A stretch of 64,000 nucleotides of DNA, taken from Phorcus lineatus. Its lineage: Eukaryota > Mollusca > Gastropoda > Trochida > Trochidae. Positions 47,901-56,964 of the stretch are shown here, piece after piece. The stretch lies in contig OV121081.1 of NCBI GenBank assembly GCA_921293015.1, positions 4,774,001 through 4,838,000 of the forward strand, read 5' to 3'. A model generated the notes under the pieces. The model was not told the DNA's origin. It saw only the letters and a program-made list of their open reading frames with translations, and searched no databases. Numbering within the stretch: position 1 is the first letter of the stretch; each line of letters begins with the position of its first letter. A program made the position numbers and the translations under genes.

Positions 47901-50900
47901 AATTTGTTACGAAACATGCACTCGAATGTTCAGTGTTGTCGTTCAGCTACATGTATGTATGGTTATAGCATTTTTTCAGGTGTATGACAGGAGTACAGCA
48001 AGGTTGCGAGTTATCTCCTATTGCTATTGCCACTGTATGTTATAGTAGACTTTCTTGGATCAGACGGCGACAGATGCGTGGAACTTGGTATATGTCAAAG
48101 TTTTATGCTGTTGTTCGCAGATGATATGGATTTGTTTGACAGTACTGTAAAAGGTGTACAATAAAGAATTTATGATCTGTCTCAATACTGTGGAAAATGA
48201 AATCTCACTGCCAATACCGAGAAGAATTATTTTTAGGAAAGGAAGCAAAATGAGAAAACATTGTATTATTTTGATTCGAAAATGCTTGAAAATGTCTCAT
48301 CATATTTATACATACGTGTAGGTGTTCATTTTTAATGTAGTGGATCTTTGTTTGTTAAACTAAATACTCTATCAGTACAAACTGTTAAAGTTTCAAATAT
48401 GCTAAGATCTGGTTATCATAAAATGCCACTATCAGTTTTACAAAATATATTTGACGAAAATGGTCAATGGATATGAAATATTGGGTTTCCAACCTTGCCC
48501 AGATGCTAGTCGTGTGTATGATAACTATGTTACATAAATTTTATGGCTAAGTAGAAGTAACCCAAAATATTGTAGCACGGGGAGAACTTGAATATTATTC
48601 ATTTAAAACTAGGCAATATTTGAAGATAATCAAATACTGGATAAGATTACTGTACCAGCAGAACAGTAGTATTTTGAAACATGCTGAGAGTTTTCATTTT
48701 AGATTAGCAGAAGGTATTCAATGCTGGGTCCTAAAGGTCAAGAATCTTCTTTTTGAGTATGATTTTGGATTTGTGAAGATGTTTGCTGTATAAGCTCTTT
48801 TATGACAACCTTTAAGAAGCGATGTGTAGAATGATAACCAAAGGTGGTTAGAATCTAAACATTCCAAACTTACAGACTCGCTTTAACAAAATGTAGATGT
48901 TCAAACCATAATCTAATGATAGAAGAAGGTAGAAAACTTGGCATTGCTAGAAATAAAAGACTTTGCCCATTTTGTATAAAATCTTGCATTGAGTCAGAAT
49001 ATCATGTTTGTATGATATGTCCATTTTACAATAACTTAACAATTTATCTACCAAATTATTATATTGAATTCCTGTGTTATGATGTGTTATTGTTATCATC
49101 GCTTAATCCTGAACTAGTTAATGCTAGTATGATGGTAAAGACTTACAAACGTGCATGATGATAAGATAGGACTTATGAACAAAACATTGTATTTATCTTT
49201 TTTCCCTATAATGATGCGTAATTTGCATATTTTAGCACGATTTTTTGAAGATTTGTTTCTTGAACTTTTCTTATTAAACCTAATTCATGCCAAAAGTAGT
49301 ATCTTTTAAGAGTCAAAATGTGTCATTACTCAACCCGTTAATCCAAACTTGTAGAGGAAATAATCAAGTATCAAGAAAAAAGCAATGGTGGTCATTTCCG
49401 TGTTAACTCCTTTTAATCATTGGAGGAAATAGATTCGCATTGATGAAGCGATCATGGTATGTTTGTTTAGAACTGCTTCTTTTGCTTAAATCATTGTATT
49501 GCAATTAGAAACATTCATTTCCGTTATGCCCCTTTGAATTTAATTAAAATTTATTCATAAAAACATATATATTCTTAAATTTACCGTATCATCCAAATAC
49601 TAGGAAGTTCTAAGCTAAAATCAGAATATCAACAAAAGACACCCAATCGTTGTATTCTATTTCATCATTTTACAAAAGAATTGAATAAAAATGTCTTGGA
49701 TGTTTGCCCGTCATGCATTCCAAAATGATATAAACTATTTAAACAATCTTGTTTTCCCAGTTAATCCATTTAATGAGTTATGGAACACATGTGTGCTATT
49801 TTCAACATAACTTCCATCCATGTCAATCCTGTCATTCTTAGACACCACACTTTTCAGTCATCATATACGATCTTCATTCCTTACACCATCAGATATAACA
49901 CACTCTTTTTTCTTGTCAACAGCAGATAACTCACGTTATTCATTGTCATCATCAGATAACTCACGTTATTTCAGTATACACTATTTCAATTGCAATTAGA
50001 AAGTGAAGTTTTATTATCAAATATTTCAATGTAAGAATCAACAACAAAACCTATACATGATTTTATTTACAAGAGGCTGAATTGCAGCCTCAAAGCATGG
50101 ATTCAGTGGGATTGGGAACTCTATAACCACAGTAGAAATGAACAAGGTAGACGTAAATTCAAATGTTGCTCAAGGACCACACATTTTATCACAAATGTTA
50201 TCATTTTTATGTAACAGAACCACACGTTTATACGTATTTTCTTGATTCTTGTTATTAAGTTTTCTTTGTAATCACAAGATTAAATACATAAGTTTTTCAT
50301 CACCAGTAGCACACACTCTTGATCATGATCATTGTTGAGTCTTGTCAACAATATATCACCATATCAATCCTGTCATTCTTAGACACCACACTTTTCAGTC
50401 ATCATATACGATCTTCATTCCTAACACCATCAGATATAACACACTCTTTTTTCCTGTCAACAGCAGATAACTCACGTTATTCATTGTCGTCATCAGATAA
50501 CTCACGTTTTTCATTGTCATCATTAGATAACTCACGATATTCATTGTCATCAGATAACTCACATTATTCATTGTCATCATTAGATAACTCACGTTATTCA
50601 TTGTCATCATTAGATAACTCACGTTATTCATTGTCATCATTAGATAACTCACGTTATTCATTGTCATCATCCGATAACCTACGTTTTTCATTATTGTCAT
50701 ACTTCGATAACATACATGTACGTTCTTTATTCTTATCATCATCTGATAACATGGTTTAAACATATTTTTATTCATGTACAAAAATGAGCAACATAGCTCA
50801 CCAGAACCAAACTTAATAAGTAAATTTCACAAGAACTAGACAAATTAAACAGAACACAATCCATGAAAACATTAACATGATGGTTACAACTTAGTGACAA

Positions 50901-51545
50901 AATGCTTGCAGTTGCTTTTTGTGAAAATTGTTACAATTTACCCTCATAAATATCTCGCTCTTGCAAATGTATTGGTGTAATAATTCCAGGCGTTTTGGTA
51001 TTTTAGTACTGGTAGTTGATGGTTAGCATATAAATGTATAAAGTTCGCATATGAAAAGATAGTGAAAAATATCAGATAACATACGTTCTTCATCATCATC
51101 AGTCACACCTCTCATGCAGTTCCAATTGATTGGCAGTTCACCATCAAGTTATTATGATCTAATGTTAAAATCCTTTGATTTTATTTAAATTGTAAATTGG
51201 TAGGCCAAGATTAATGCTAGCCACGGCAACGTTGAAGTTTTTTATTTTTTATTTGATTTGAAGGCGAATCTTAGATTTGAACCTTAGATGTACAGTGTCT
51301 TTATTTGTAAGCAATCAAACAAAGCAAGGAGAGATAATTTGTCAATTGCGATAGGCTTCCACATGATTGAGATATGATTTTTTATTTGAAATGAATTAAA
51401 TTTTATGATTTTTGTATGTCAAGTTATTAGTCTTATTTTCAGACAGCTGCGTGACACGTGGTCGTTCTGTGAATGGAGTGAAGAGGAAAAGCGATAATCA
51501 AGAGCAGGGACGACCTGAGCTGACCCTACAGATTGAGGGAGATTA
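32932..51545 (+). CDS. Gene C: N-terminal module plus VWA, no MIB/HERC2 or WWE; frame offset in exon 2
   Basis: Exons: 32932-33076, 41412-42053, 42355-42662, 43179-43298, 43626-43748, 44574-44636, 45076-45134, 46043-46132, 46358-46444, and a candidate last exon starting near 51443. Exon 1 is 145 nt, the same as in gene D (MSSSQKRLVF...CEVVQF against MGSRRKQLVL...CEVGEI), with the same phase-1 donor. VWA exons keep all sizes and phases of A and B, but the MIDAS D-x-S-x-S is N-T-T-K-R, while the I-T-D-G loop remains. Exon 2 needs a one-base shift between about 41825 and 41860 to reach its conserved phase-2 donor; this is either pseudogenisation or a sequence error. After exon 9 no MIB/HERC2 or WWE exon was found. 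The last exon may give TAA-stop residues only, or about 17 codons with an acceptor four bases later. Intron 1 holds Polinton remnants and intron 9 a LINE. Confidence 0.7.
33449..33670 (-). pseudogene. Packaging-ATPase-like fragment of a virus-like element (relic)
   Basis: 74 codons with C-P-A-L-N-D-N-D-T-Y near the start and D-T-T-L-F-I-I-D-E-C in the middle. That is the spacing of a post-Walker-A strand followed by a Walker B motif as in FtsK/HerA-type packaging ATPases of Polinton-like and related viruses. The P-loop is not present. It lies in gene C intron 1 on the minus strand. It is a different ATPase subfamily from the fragment at 36075-36899. Assignment is by motif memory. Confidence 0.45.
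33671..36074. other. Gene C intron 1, unassigned sequence
   Basis: No exon, RNA gene or recognisable transposon protein. Several short open frames (for example plus-strand MEVDVEEQTENSEG near 34820) could be decayed ORFs of the neighbouring virus-like element, but they have no motif that I can name. Confidence 0.4.
36075..36899 (-). pseudogene. Polinton/adintovirus-type A32-like packaging ATPase with N-terminal zinc finger (relic)
   Basis: Start region 36899-36810 encodes a C2H2 finger (C-P-T-C...H-L-R-S-K-H) and then a stop. Frame 36638-36279 carries WQPLYD, then VVVLDDLMSTASKD (Walker B) and LFTEGSHHGNLSVIAINQN (sensor region), and a second frame 36269-36075 continues with LGRQMYPTRS and RPYGHLLIDLKP-type ending (here QPYGHLLIDLKP). 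This order is typical of the DNA-packaging ATPase of Polintons and adintoviruses. The P-loop segment is absent and the frame is broken, so it is inactive. Confidence 0.7.
36906..37255 (+). repeat. GGC/GGT-rich block in a ~207-bp tandem duplication
   Basis: Two copies start with CTTGTGGCAAAATGGGAA at 36906 and 37113, run through TTTATTTATTCATGAATCTGC and then into long GGCGGT/GGAGGC tracts. The GC content contrasts sharply with the AT-rich surroundings. Gly/Arg-rich frames across it are repeat artefacts. The G-runs on the plus strand are spaced in a way that could fold as G-quadruplexes. Confidence 0.85.
37930..38446. repeat. Satellite-like 140-155 bp tandem units ending in a hairpin
   Basis: Three degenerate units start with AAC-AAAG-AGCAAAAGGCA at about 37940, 38094 and 38237. 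Each is followed by a CTAGATCTAACCACA-like segment and a CCATATGCA-type segment. The block ends at 38405-38443 in a foldback, ATTATGTCTCCCG ... CGGGGGACATAAT, around an A/T-rich loop. The polymerase relic begins immediately after. It could be a non-autonomous element inserted in or at the edge of the Polinton. Confidence 0.65.
38446..40110 (+). pseudogene. Protein-primed DNA polymerase B relic (Polinton type)
   Basis: Ordered pieces in changing plus-strand frames: NDRVRDHCHNTGKY at 38610 (the Zn-knuckle-like segment before the exonuclease domain), FEETELPK and DDDYEHAK near 38970-39060, then SSHILYVDANNLYGWAMSQY at 39355 (polymerase motif A region) with LPTGGFKL following, and SLDDSIYGKTMNTLR at 39760 (motif B region). 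Stops and frameshifts are frequent, so it is inactive. It lies in intron 1 of gene C in sense orientation. Together with the ATPase fragments it indicates an old Polinton/Maverick insertion. Confidence 0.75.
40580..40980 (+). pseudogene. Possible structural-protein ORF remnant of the same virus-like element
   Basis: A readable stretch at 40780-40880 gives LTDTYALWFDLRMSDDDQLH and then SSGKRIEN. A frame-changed continuation gives ITIAKNKKPLDLYVFTYM. The pattern reminds me of an ORF that accompanies Polinton-type polymerases in invertebrates, but I cannot name the product with confidence. Broken by stops. Confidence 0.3.
42965..43080 (+). repeat. Dispersed repeat copy 2 (partner at 3700-3815)
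   Basis: Same block order as 3700-3815: GACTGAAGA, CTTTGCATATCAGTT, TTTCACACAAATGTGATC, TCAGGGT. It ends about 100 bases upstream of the first VWA exon of gene C. Confidence 0.55.
45290..45403 (+). repeat. Inverted-repeat arm 1 (partner 49351-49460)
   Basis: Contains GCGATGCGAATCTATTTTCC and, 60 bases later, TTGATACTTAATAATTTCCT then CTAC. The reverse complement of 49351-49460 has the same blocks in order. It lies in gene C intron 7. Confidence 0.6.
46591..49158 (+). mobile_element. CR1/L2-like LINE, decayed, in gene C intron
   Basis: Pieces in order: a hydrophobic segment ending LLLVLSNNIESNPSP (compare the usual -NPGP start of such ORF2 proteins) at 46740; an endonuclease segment WLKFNSEIIHATIYCSPEGS and QLIFQGDFNAKTG at 47230-47420; RT core GVQQGCELSP at 47978 and F-A-D-D-M at 48117; and the C-terminal zinc-knuckle-like RLCPFCIKSCIESEYHVCMI at 48959-49020. 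Many frameshifts and stops make it inactive. It separates gene C exon 9 from the candidate last exon. Confidence 0.8.
49351..49460 (-). repeat. Inverted-repeat arm 2 (partner 45290-45403)
   Basis: See 45290-45403. The two arms face each other about 4 kb apart and enclose gene C exons 8-9 and the whole LINE. Confidence 0.6.
49815..49975 (+). repeat. Minisatellite flank, copy 1 with two repeat units
   Basis: A ~160-bp block beginning ATCCTGTCATTCTTAGACAC is repeated at 50356 onward, offset by about 541 bases. This copy ends in only two ATAACTCACGTTATT units. Confidence 0.85.
50356..50757 (+). repeat. 30-bp minisatellite, about nine units
   Basis: The unit is TTAGATAACTCACGTTATTC plus ATTGTCATCA, with small variants (one unit is 27 bp). 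The array follows a second copy of the flank seen at 49815. It produces a repetitive D-N-S-R-Y-S-L-S-S frame on the plus strand, which I treat as an artefact. It lies in the last gene C intron. Confidence 0.9.
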
Positions 51546-54500
51546 AGTTGTTGCAGAGACAGTTGGAATCCTAGGTTTTCACAAAACCTTTTTTGACAAT
51601 ATCCTTAAAGCTTCGAAGTGAACATTGAGATTGATGAAAGAATTTAACTAATTTATTTCTTGTTCATGATTTTTTGTTTTCATTGTTGTTAATATTCCAT
51701 AATTCCTTCCTCTTTATCGTTTTCAATGGGGTGCCAGGTAGACTGGTCCCTGTGAAATAAGATTTTCACAAGTTTACCTGTACCTGCTTTTCTTGCCATT
51801 TTAAAAAATTATTTCGAATTACTTTAATAGATCATTAGGTGGATTGGCTTACAACTGTAAATATGCTCTTTGGAAATAGCCTGAACCTATGTACATTAAC
51901 TAGCTGCTGATTATGTTCCATTTGTTGTAAACCTTAAAAGAATGTCACTTTTAACGTTTTGGTAAGTGTGGAATTTACTATAAATATAGCAAAATAATTA
52001 TTAGAAATATTAAACTTCTAAGGCAATTTTTTCAGATTTCGTCTGGTTATTCGTCATTTATATATCCCAAATTATTGTTAACGTTATCATTTTACGATGG
52101 CTTTTACGAATTTTGATTAATTATGCTTAGGTTTGGGAGGATTTGAAAATGTTGAAATATCGTCATGTACATCTTGGTTTTGGTAAATATGTTTGACTTG
52201 CTAAATACCTTACTTTGGTTATGAAGGTTGACGATTGATGTGATTATTAAGACTAGATTTATTTTCTTTCACTGGGCAAACAAACCTGGTAATACGTTTT
52301 CTTAAATCATTTACAGTCTTATTATTAAATTATACAGCTATCTTAGGTCTAACTTCACTGCCCTATATACGGGTCCCTCGGTGTGAAAATAACATTACTT
52401 TTCTTAAATAGGACATAAAGAAGAGACCAATTCCTGAAATCTTTGATTTCGGATATCAAATATACATTCAAGGATACTTTATTCAATGTCTATAAATGTC
52501 TCATTAATTTTCAACGGTATCTTCTTAAGTTATCGTTCTACTGTAGAGATTTGCTAACAAAGCATAAGGCAATAAAGGAGTGTTTTTCGAATTGTTTTTT
52601 TTATAATTTTTGCTTATTACTTCATGGAAAATATTATCCATCAAGGCAACATTTATTAATGAATTATTATTAACAAGAACTTATTTTTGAATTCTTTAAG
52701 TATAGAAAACACCCACTCTACCTACTACCTTAATTACATGTGAATGTAAATGAAAAATCTCACCCAAGTGTCTTGTGATATGTATTTTTCACACGAGGTA
52801 AAGAAAAAAGCTGTTCGATCATACTGGTTCTATAACTAACGAGTGTTGATATGTTTTATACAAGATTTTATATCTATCATCCAATTCAACATCGATCGTT
52901 ACTAGTGAGAGAAGGGGTCTTATCTTAACACAAAATTTCTGTGATATTGAGGATTCTTGAGTCTGCATGCGTAGGGTGTTTCCTTACTCGTTGGAAGTAC
53001 TTGCAGACAAAACTGTCAGGACAGGTATGTGTAAGGGATGTCAACAATTTATAAAACATACCCTAGAAGATTGAAAAGTGTATTAGAAGCCTTTAAATGT
53101 GAGGAACACCTTTCGTAAACTATGAATATGAATGCTGTGAAGGTACGCAACCTGAACACAGATTAGATCCATTGTTTTCAATTCGTCTATTAAGTCAGAA
53201 TTCTGACTGCTTAGAAGAATTGAAAACAATGGAGCAAAATTGTTGATATATGTATGCACTGGAGACAATCGACATTTTAAGAACGCTTAGATCAACGAAA
53301 AAGGGAATGAATTAGTTAAAATTTCTTCAAGAGCAAGAGAGCGTTAATCCAACTATATGTGTTTTGTGAAGCCATTTTGGACGTAGGAATTGCAGGGGTG
53401 TGGGAGGGATGTTTTACTGTCATCGTCAAAAAGAATGCGATGAGAGATGAAGAACCCACTTTTCCCTTGGTTACTATAGCACGCTATTTGTACATAATAG
53501 CTACTCTTAACAGGAATTGACATTACAGTTAATACAAAAATGATTTTTTTCTTCTGTCAACTTTTAATAAAACGGCCAAAACGAACATTTTGGTGTGTTG
53601 AAGTTTATCCTGGTGTGATTAGCCTCTTTGGTTGAAATGGTTCCTTTGAAAAAGATTATATTACTTAAATCTGACCTGGTCGCCGTAAAAAATCAGGGTT
53701 TGATTAATAATTATTTATTAAGTAATGAAGAGTAATTTGAATGAAGGCATGTTTGTTGAACTTGAAAATCATTTTGATACTGCATACAATATTTTTAGAA
53801 AACTTTTGGACTTTTTGAAAACATGATGTTATGCTTGTAAAGAAATTGTTATTTCTGTGCATGTTAGATTTATTCTTAATTTTGGAAATAAATCAAACCA
53901 AGGTCTTGTTAAGTTGTTAAAAATAACATTTCCACATTATATACCACATCAATGTATTCATATGTTTTTTTTTAAATAGTATTTTCGAAGATATTACATT
54001 ATAAGATTAACGTGAATTAGTATTATTTCAGATGATATGAGATTTGCTTCTTCCAGAAAGTTTTGCCTCTGTTGAAATTCTCGAGGAGTCGAATTCCCCA
54101 CCCTTAAACCTGTTTATGAATTAAACCAAGTAAAAGCTCTTAAACAAGAGAATGCAGGATAAGATGGTTCGGTATATAGTGGAGATTCAAACAGGTCATG
54201 AACAGGTACTTGATTTTGAATTGACAGAACTAAGCTTATTCGAAGTGAAATTTCAGAGACTTGCACCCTTGATCACAATACCCTTATGATAGCTTGCAAC
54301 ACGTCGGGTATTTTGAGGAATACTATCCTCATTAAAAAAATCAAGAAAAAGGAAAAGCGGAGAATGGAACGTTAAGCCCTCGATGACTAGTAGTGGATAT
54401 ACAGGATACTTAGATATGCAAAACACATGACCTGACAGCAATTCTATAAACATGAACATAAACATCTTGTCGTGCCTATTTGAAATAGAATCAAGATACA

Positions 54501-55337
54501 AGATGATATACTTTGCTGTCAAGAATGTCGTACACAATGCCACTCTTTAAGCCAGTCGGGTCTTTGGAGCCTAATTAACATTAGTACTATTCTGTGAATG
54601 TATTTATAAAATATCTCTTAATCTTTTGCATCTTTACAATCACATTCGCTGATAATATATACTTGTGTAAACCTCTTGTTAGTTTCTAAATTTCTAAACT
54701 GTGACAATATTCGTGGTTTTAGCCGTAGCGCTTTCTTCATTGATAAGAATTGTTCTGATTACGAGGGGTAGAGCCCATGTTACACATAATTTATCAACCA
54801 TGAAAGGTGTTGTTTAAAGCTTTCTGTCTTTTAGGAATTCTGTCTTATGGGACGATACCTAAAAAAATAGTCGTTATTGGGCATATCATAAACAAACATC
54901 AGTAAACCAGTATTGTGAAACGAAATTACATTTCACCCGTGATCTTGACCTGTTCTTTAAACCTAAATTATTCCTAATTCATCGTATTTCACTGTTGGTT
55001 TATGGATATCATTTAGGTAAGGCTAAGTCAGGGTGATTTTTATTGTAATTTTTTAAACGATGTCAGTTACCTTAGTAACTGATATTAACACAATTACGCC
55101 ATGTCCAAAAAAACCCGGTAGCTTATACCCATTCGATTACACAGAGATTGATTGCGGTTTGATATTTATTTAACGTGTTAATATACTTATAAAATTAACG
55201 TCAGTGGTATTTAAAGATGTAAGTACTGGATGAAATTTATTGACTATGGATCGCTTATAACACTATACCAAATCCTTCTTCGACTCTTGTGAACATCATC
55301 ACCTCCAAACCCCAACCCCAAAATTTTCTTGAAAGTA
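51546..55337. other. Intergenic spacer downstream of gene C
   Basis: AT-rich, no exon or transposon protein recognised. The only clear structure is the 66-bp palindrome at 53168-53233. Confidence 0.6.
53168..53233. repeat. 66-bp near-perfect palindrome
   Basis: Two 33-base halves meet at 53200/53201 and are reverse complements at 29 of 33 positions. The outer 17 bases (TCCATTGTTTTCAATTC) and the central AGTCAGAATTCTGACT are perfect. There is no loop. It could extrude as a cruciform or be a solo foldback insertion. Confidence 0.85.
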
Positions 55338-56962
55338 TACACAAAGAAAAAAGTTCAGCACCCCCTGAAATTTTTGATGATATCATTTCGAGAATATTTT
55401 AAATAGTTAAGCAAGGTTCATTTATGAGAAGAGAAGTGTTTGTGCGATACGTTCCAACCAGTGATGCGTGACAGTCACGCCTGCACGTTCGGGGCATGCA
55501 CGTGCAACATGCTACGCTCGAGGATCACAAAAAGCAGTATGGCCCAACTGCATTTGGTGGTATGTAACGTTGCTTTCCATATTCATTCAAGCATATTTAT
55601 TGAACATGGCACGAAGACGATTTTCAACGGATCTCAGAAATCAAATTATTGGTATGCACTCTGCAGGAGTGTCCTTTAAGGCGATAGGACTAAATCTGGG
55701 GTACCATTACACTGTTGTTAGTCGTTTAGTCCGGAAGCATGCGCAGACAGGAAATGCAATTGACCTTCCAAGGTCTGAAAGACCTACTGTCACTACACCT
55801 CGTGAAGACCGGCACCTTCTTCGACATGTCCGCCGAGAACCCTTCCTGACAAGTCCTCAGCTGAAACTTCTGTGGTTGCCAAACCGACACATCAGCACCA
55901 GAACAGTCAGAAATCGCCTCAAATCGGCAGGACTAAAGGTAAGAAGGGTAGTTAAACGTCCCTTATTGAGAGATCATCATAAACGTGCACGTTTGGCATG
56001 GTGTTTGAACAGACAACACTGGAATCTGAGGACCTGGCGGAAAATCCATTGGTCTGAAGAGAGTCGATTTTTGCTCCATGTTACTGATGGCCGTGCACGT
56101 GTTTGGAGGCAGAAGAATACAGCTTATACCCCAAGGAACATACAGCCAACTGTTGCGTATGGAGGTGGCTCTGTTATGGTATGGGGATGCCTGTCTCATG
56201 ACTGCAAGCTGGATTTGGTCACCATCAGGGGCAACTTAACGGGAGCTCAGTACATCCGGGACGTGCTACAGCCGGTCGTTGTTCCTCATATCGATAACCA
56301 TCCACTTGCTACACGACCACAGTACATTGACGACAACGCCCGGCCTCACCGATCACGCGCCGTTGTCAATTACATGCGTGCCAACGCAGTAACAACTTTA
56401 CCCTGGCCAGCAGTAAGCCCAGATCTGAACCCTCTGGAGCATGTGTGGGATCTTCTAGGGCGGCGAATACAAGCTCGCAACCCTCCAGTACAGAATTAAC
56501 ATGAGTTAGAGGCAGTTCTGAATGCGGAATGGATGATATTGCCACAAGAACAGATCCGACGTCTGATTAGAGGCATGAGACGTAGGGTGCAGTTTGTCAT
56601 CCGTGTACGTGGCGGTCCTACCAGATACTGAGTATTCTCATTGAACATGTACACTAGGGTCTACAAAGAACATTTAGAGGTGACAATACCAATGCGAATG
56701 TGTTTTGTTTCACTTGCAGCTCCATACTTTTGTGGACATTGTTTCATGGTAAAAACAGTACCTGTGTAAACATGACGCCATCTCTATTAAATAATGATAG
56801 CAGCTACATATTGTTGCGTTTCTGTCTTGCCAGATGGCTCTTTAGCTTGTTTCTGAGAAAAAAATAATCTCAGACTAATTTAGGGTAATAGCGGAGATTA
56901 CTTGTTTCTGAAATTCAGCTACATGAAAATGTCAGGGGGTGCTTAACTTTTTTCTTTGTGTA
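55338..56962 (+). mobile_element. Tc1-like DNA transposon, inactive
   Basis: Terminal inverted repeats start TACACAAAGAAAAAAGTT and continue through A-GCACCCCCTGA at both ends. The element is flanked by TA target duplications (55336-55337 and 56963-56964). Length is about 1625 bp, normal for Tc1. It carries the broken transposase below. It sits between genes C and D. Confidence 0.9.
55606..56631 (+). pseudogene. Tc1 transposase with internal stop and altered first catalytic residue
   Basis: Start ATG 55606 (MARRRFSTDL), followed by an N-terminal helix-turn-helix and a second one (STRTVRNRLKSAGL). The catalytic domain has HWSEESRF, where active relatives usually have S-D-E-S, so the first catalytic Asp appears replaced by Glu. 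It then has DDNARPHRS and, 34 residues after the Asp, NPLEHVWD: a DD34E layout. A TAA at 56497-56499 interrupts the frame, which otherwise continues to TGA 56629-56631 (342 codons including both stops). The enzyme should be inactive. Confidence 0.9.
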
Positions 56963-56964
56963 TA

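Noticed and set aside
50356-50757. CRISPR-like regular array
   Set aside because: The 30-bp units are contiguous with no unique spacers, and the DNA is clearly eukaryotic.
50319-50759. 146-codon frame with D-N-S-R-Y-S-L-S-S repeats, resembling a repetitive structural protein
   Set aside because: It coincides exactly with the 30-bp minisatellite. A unit divisible by three keeps frames open on both strands, and there is no start context, splice fit or domain.
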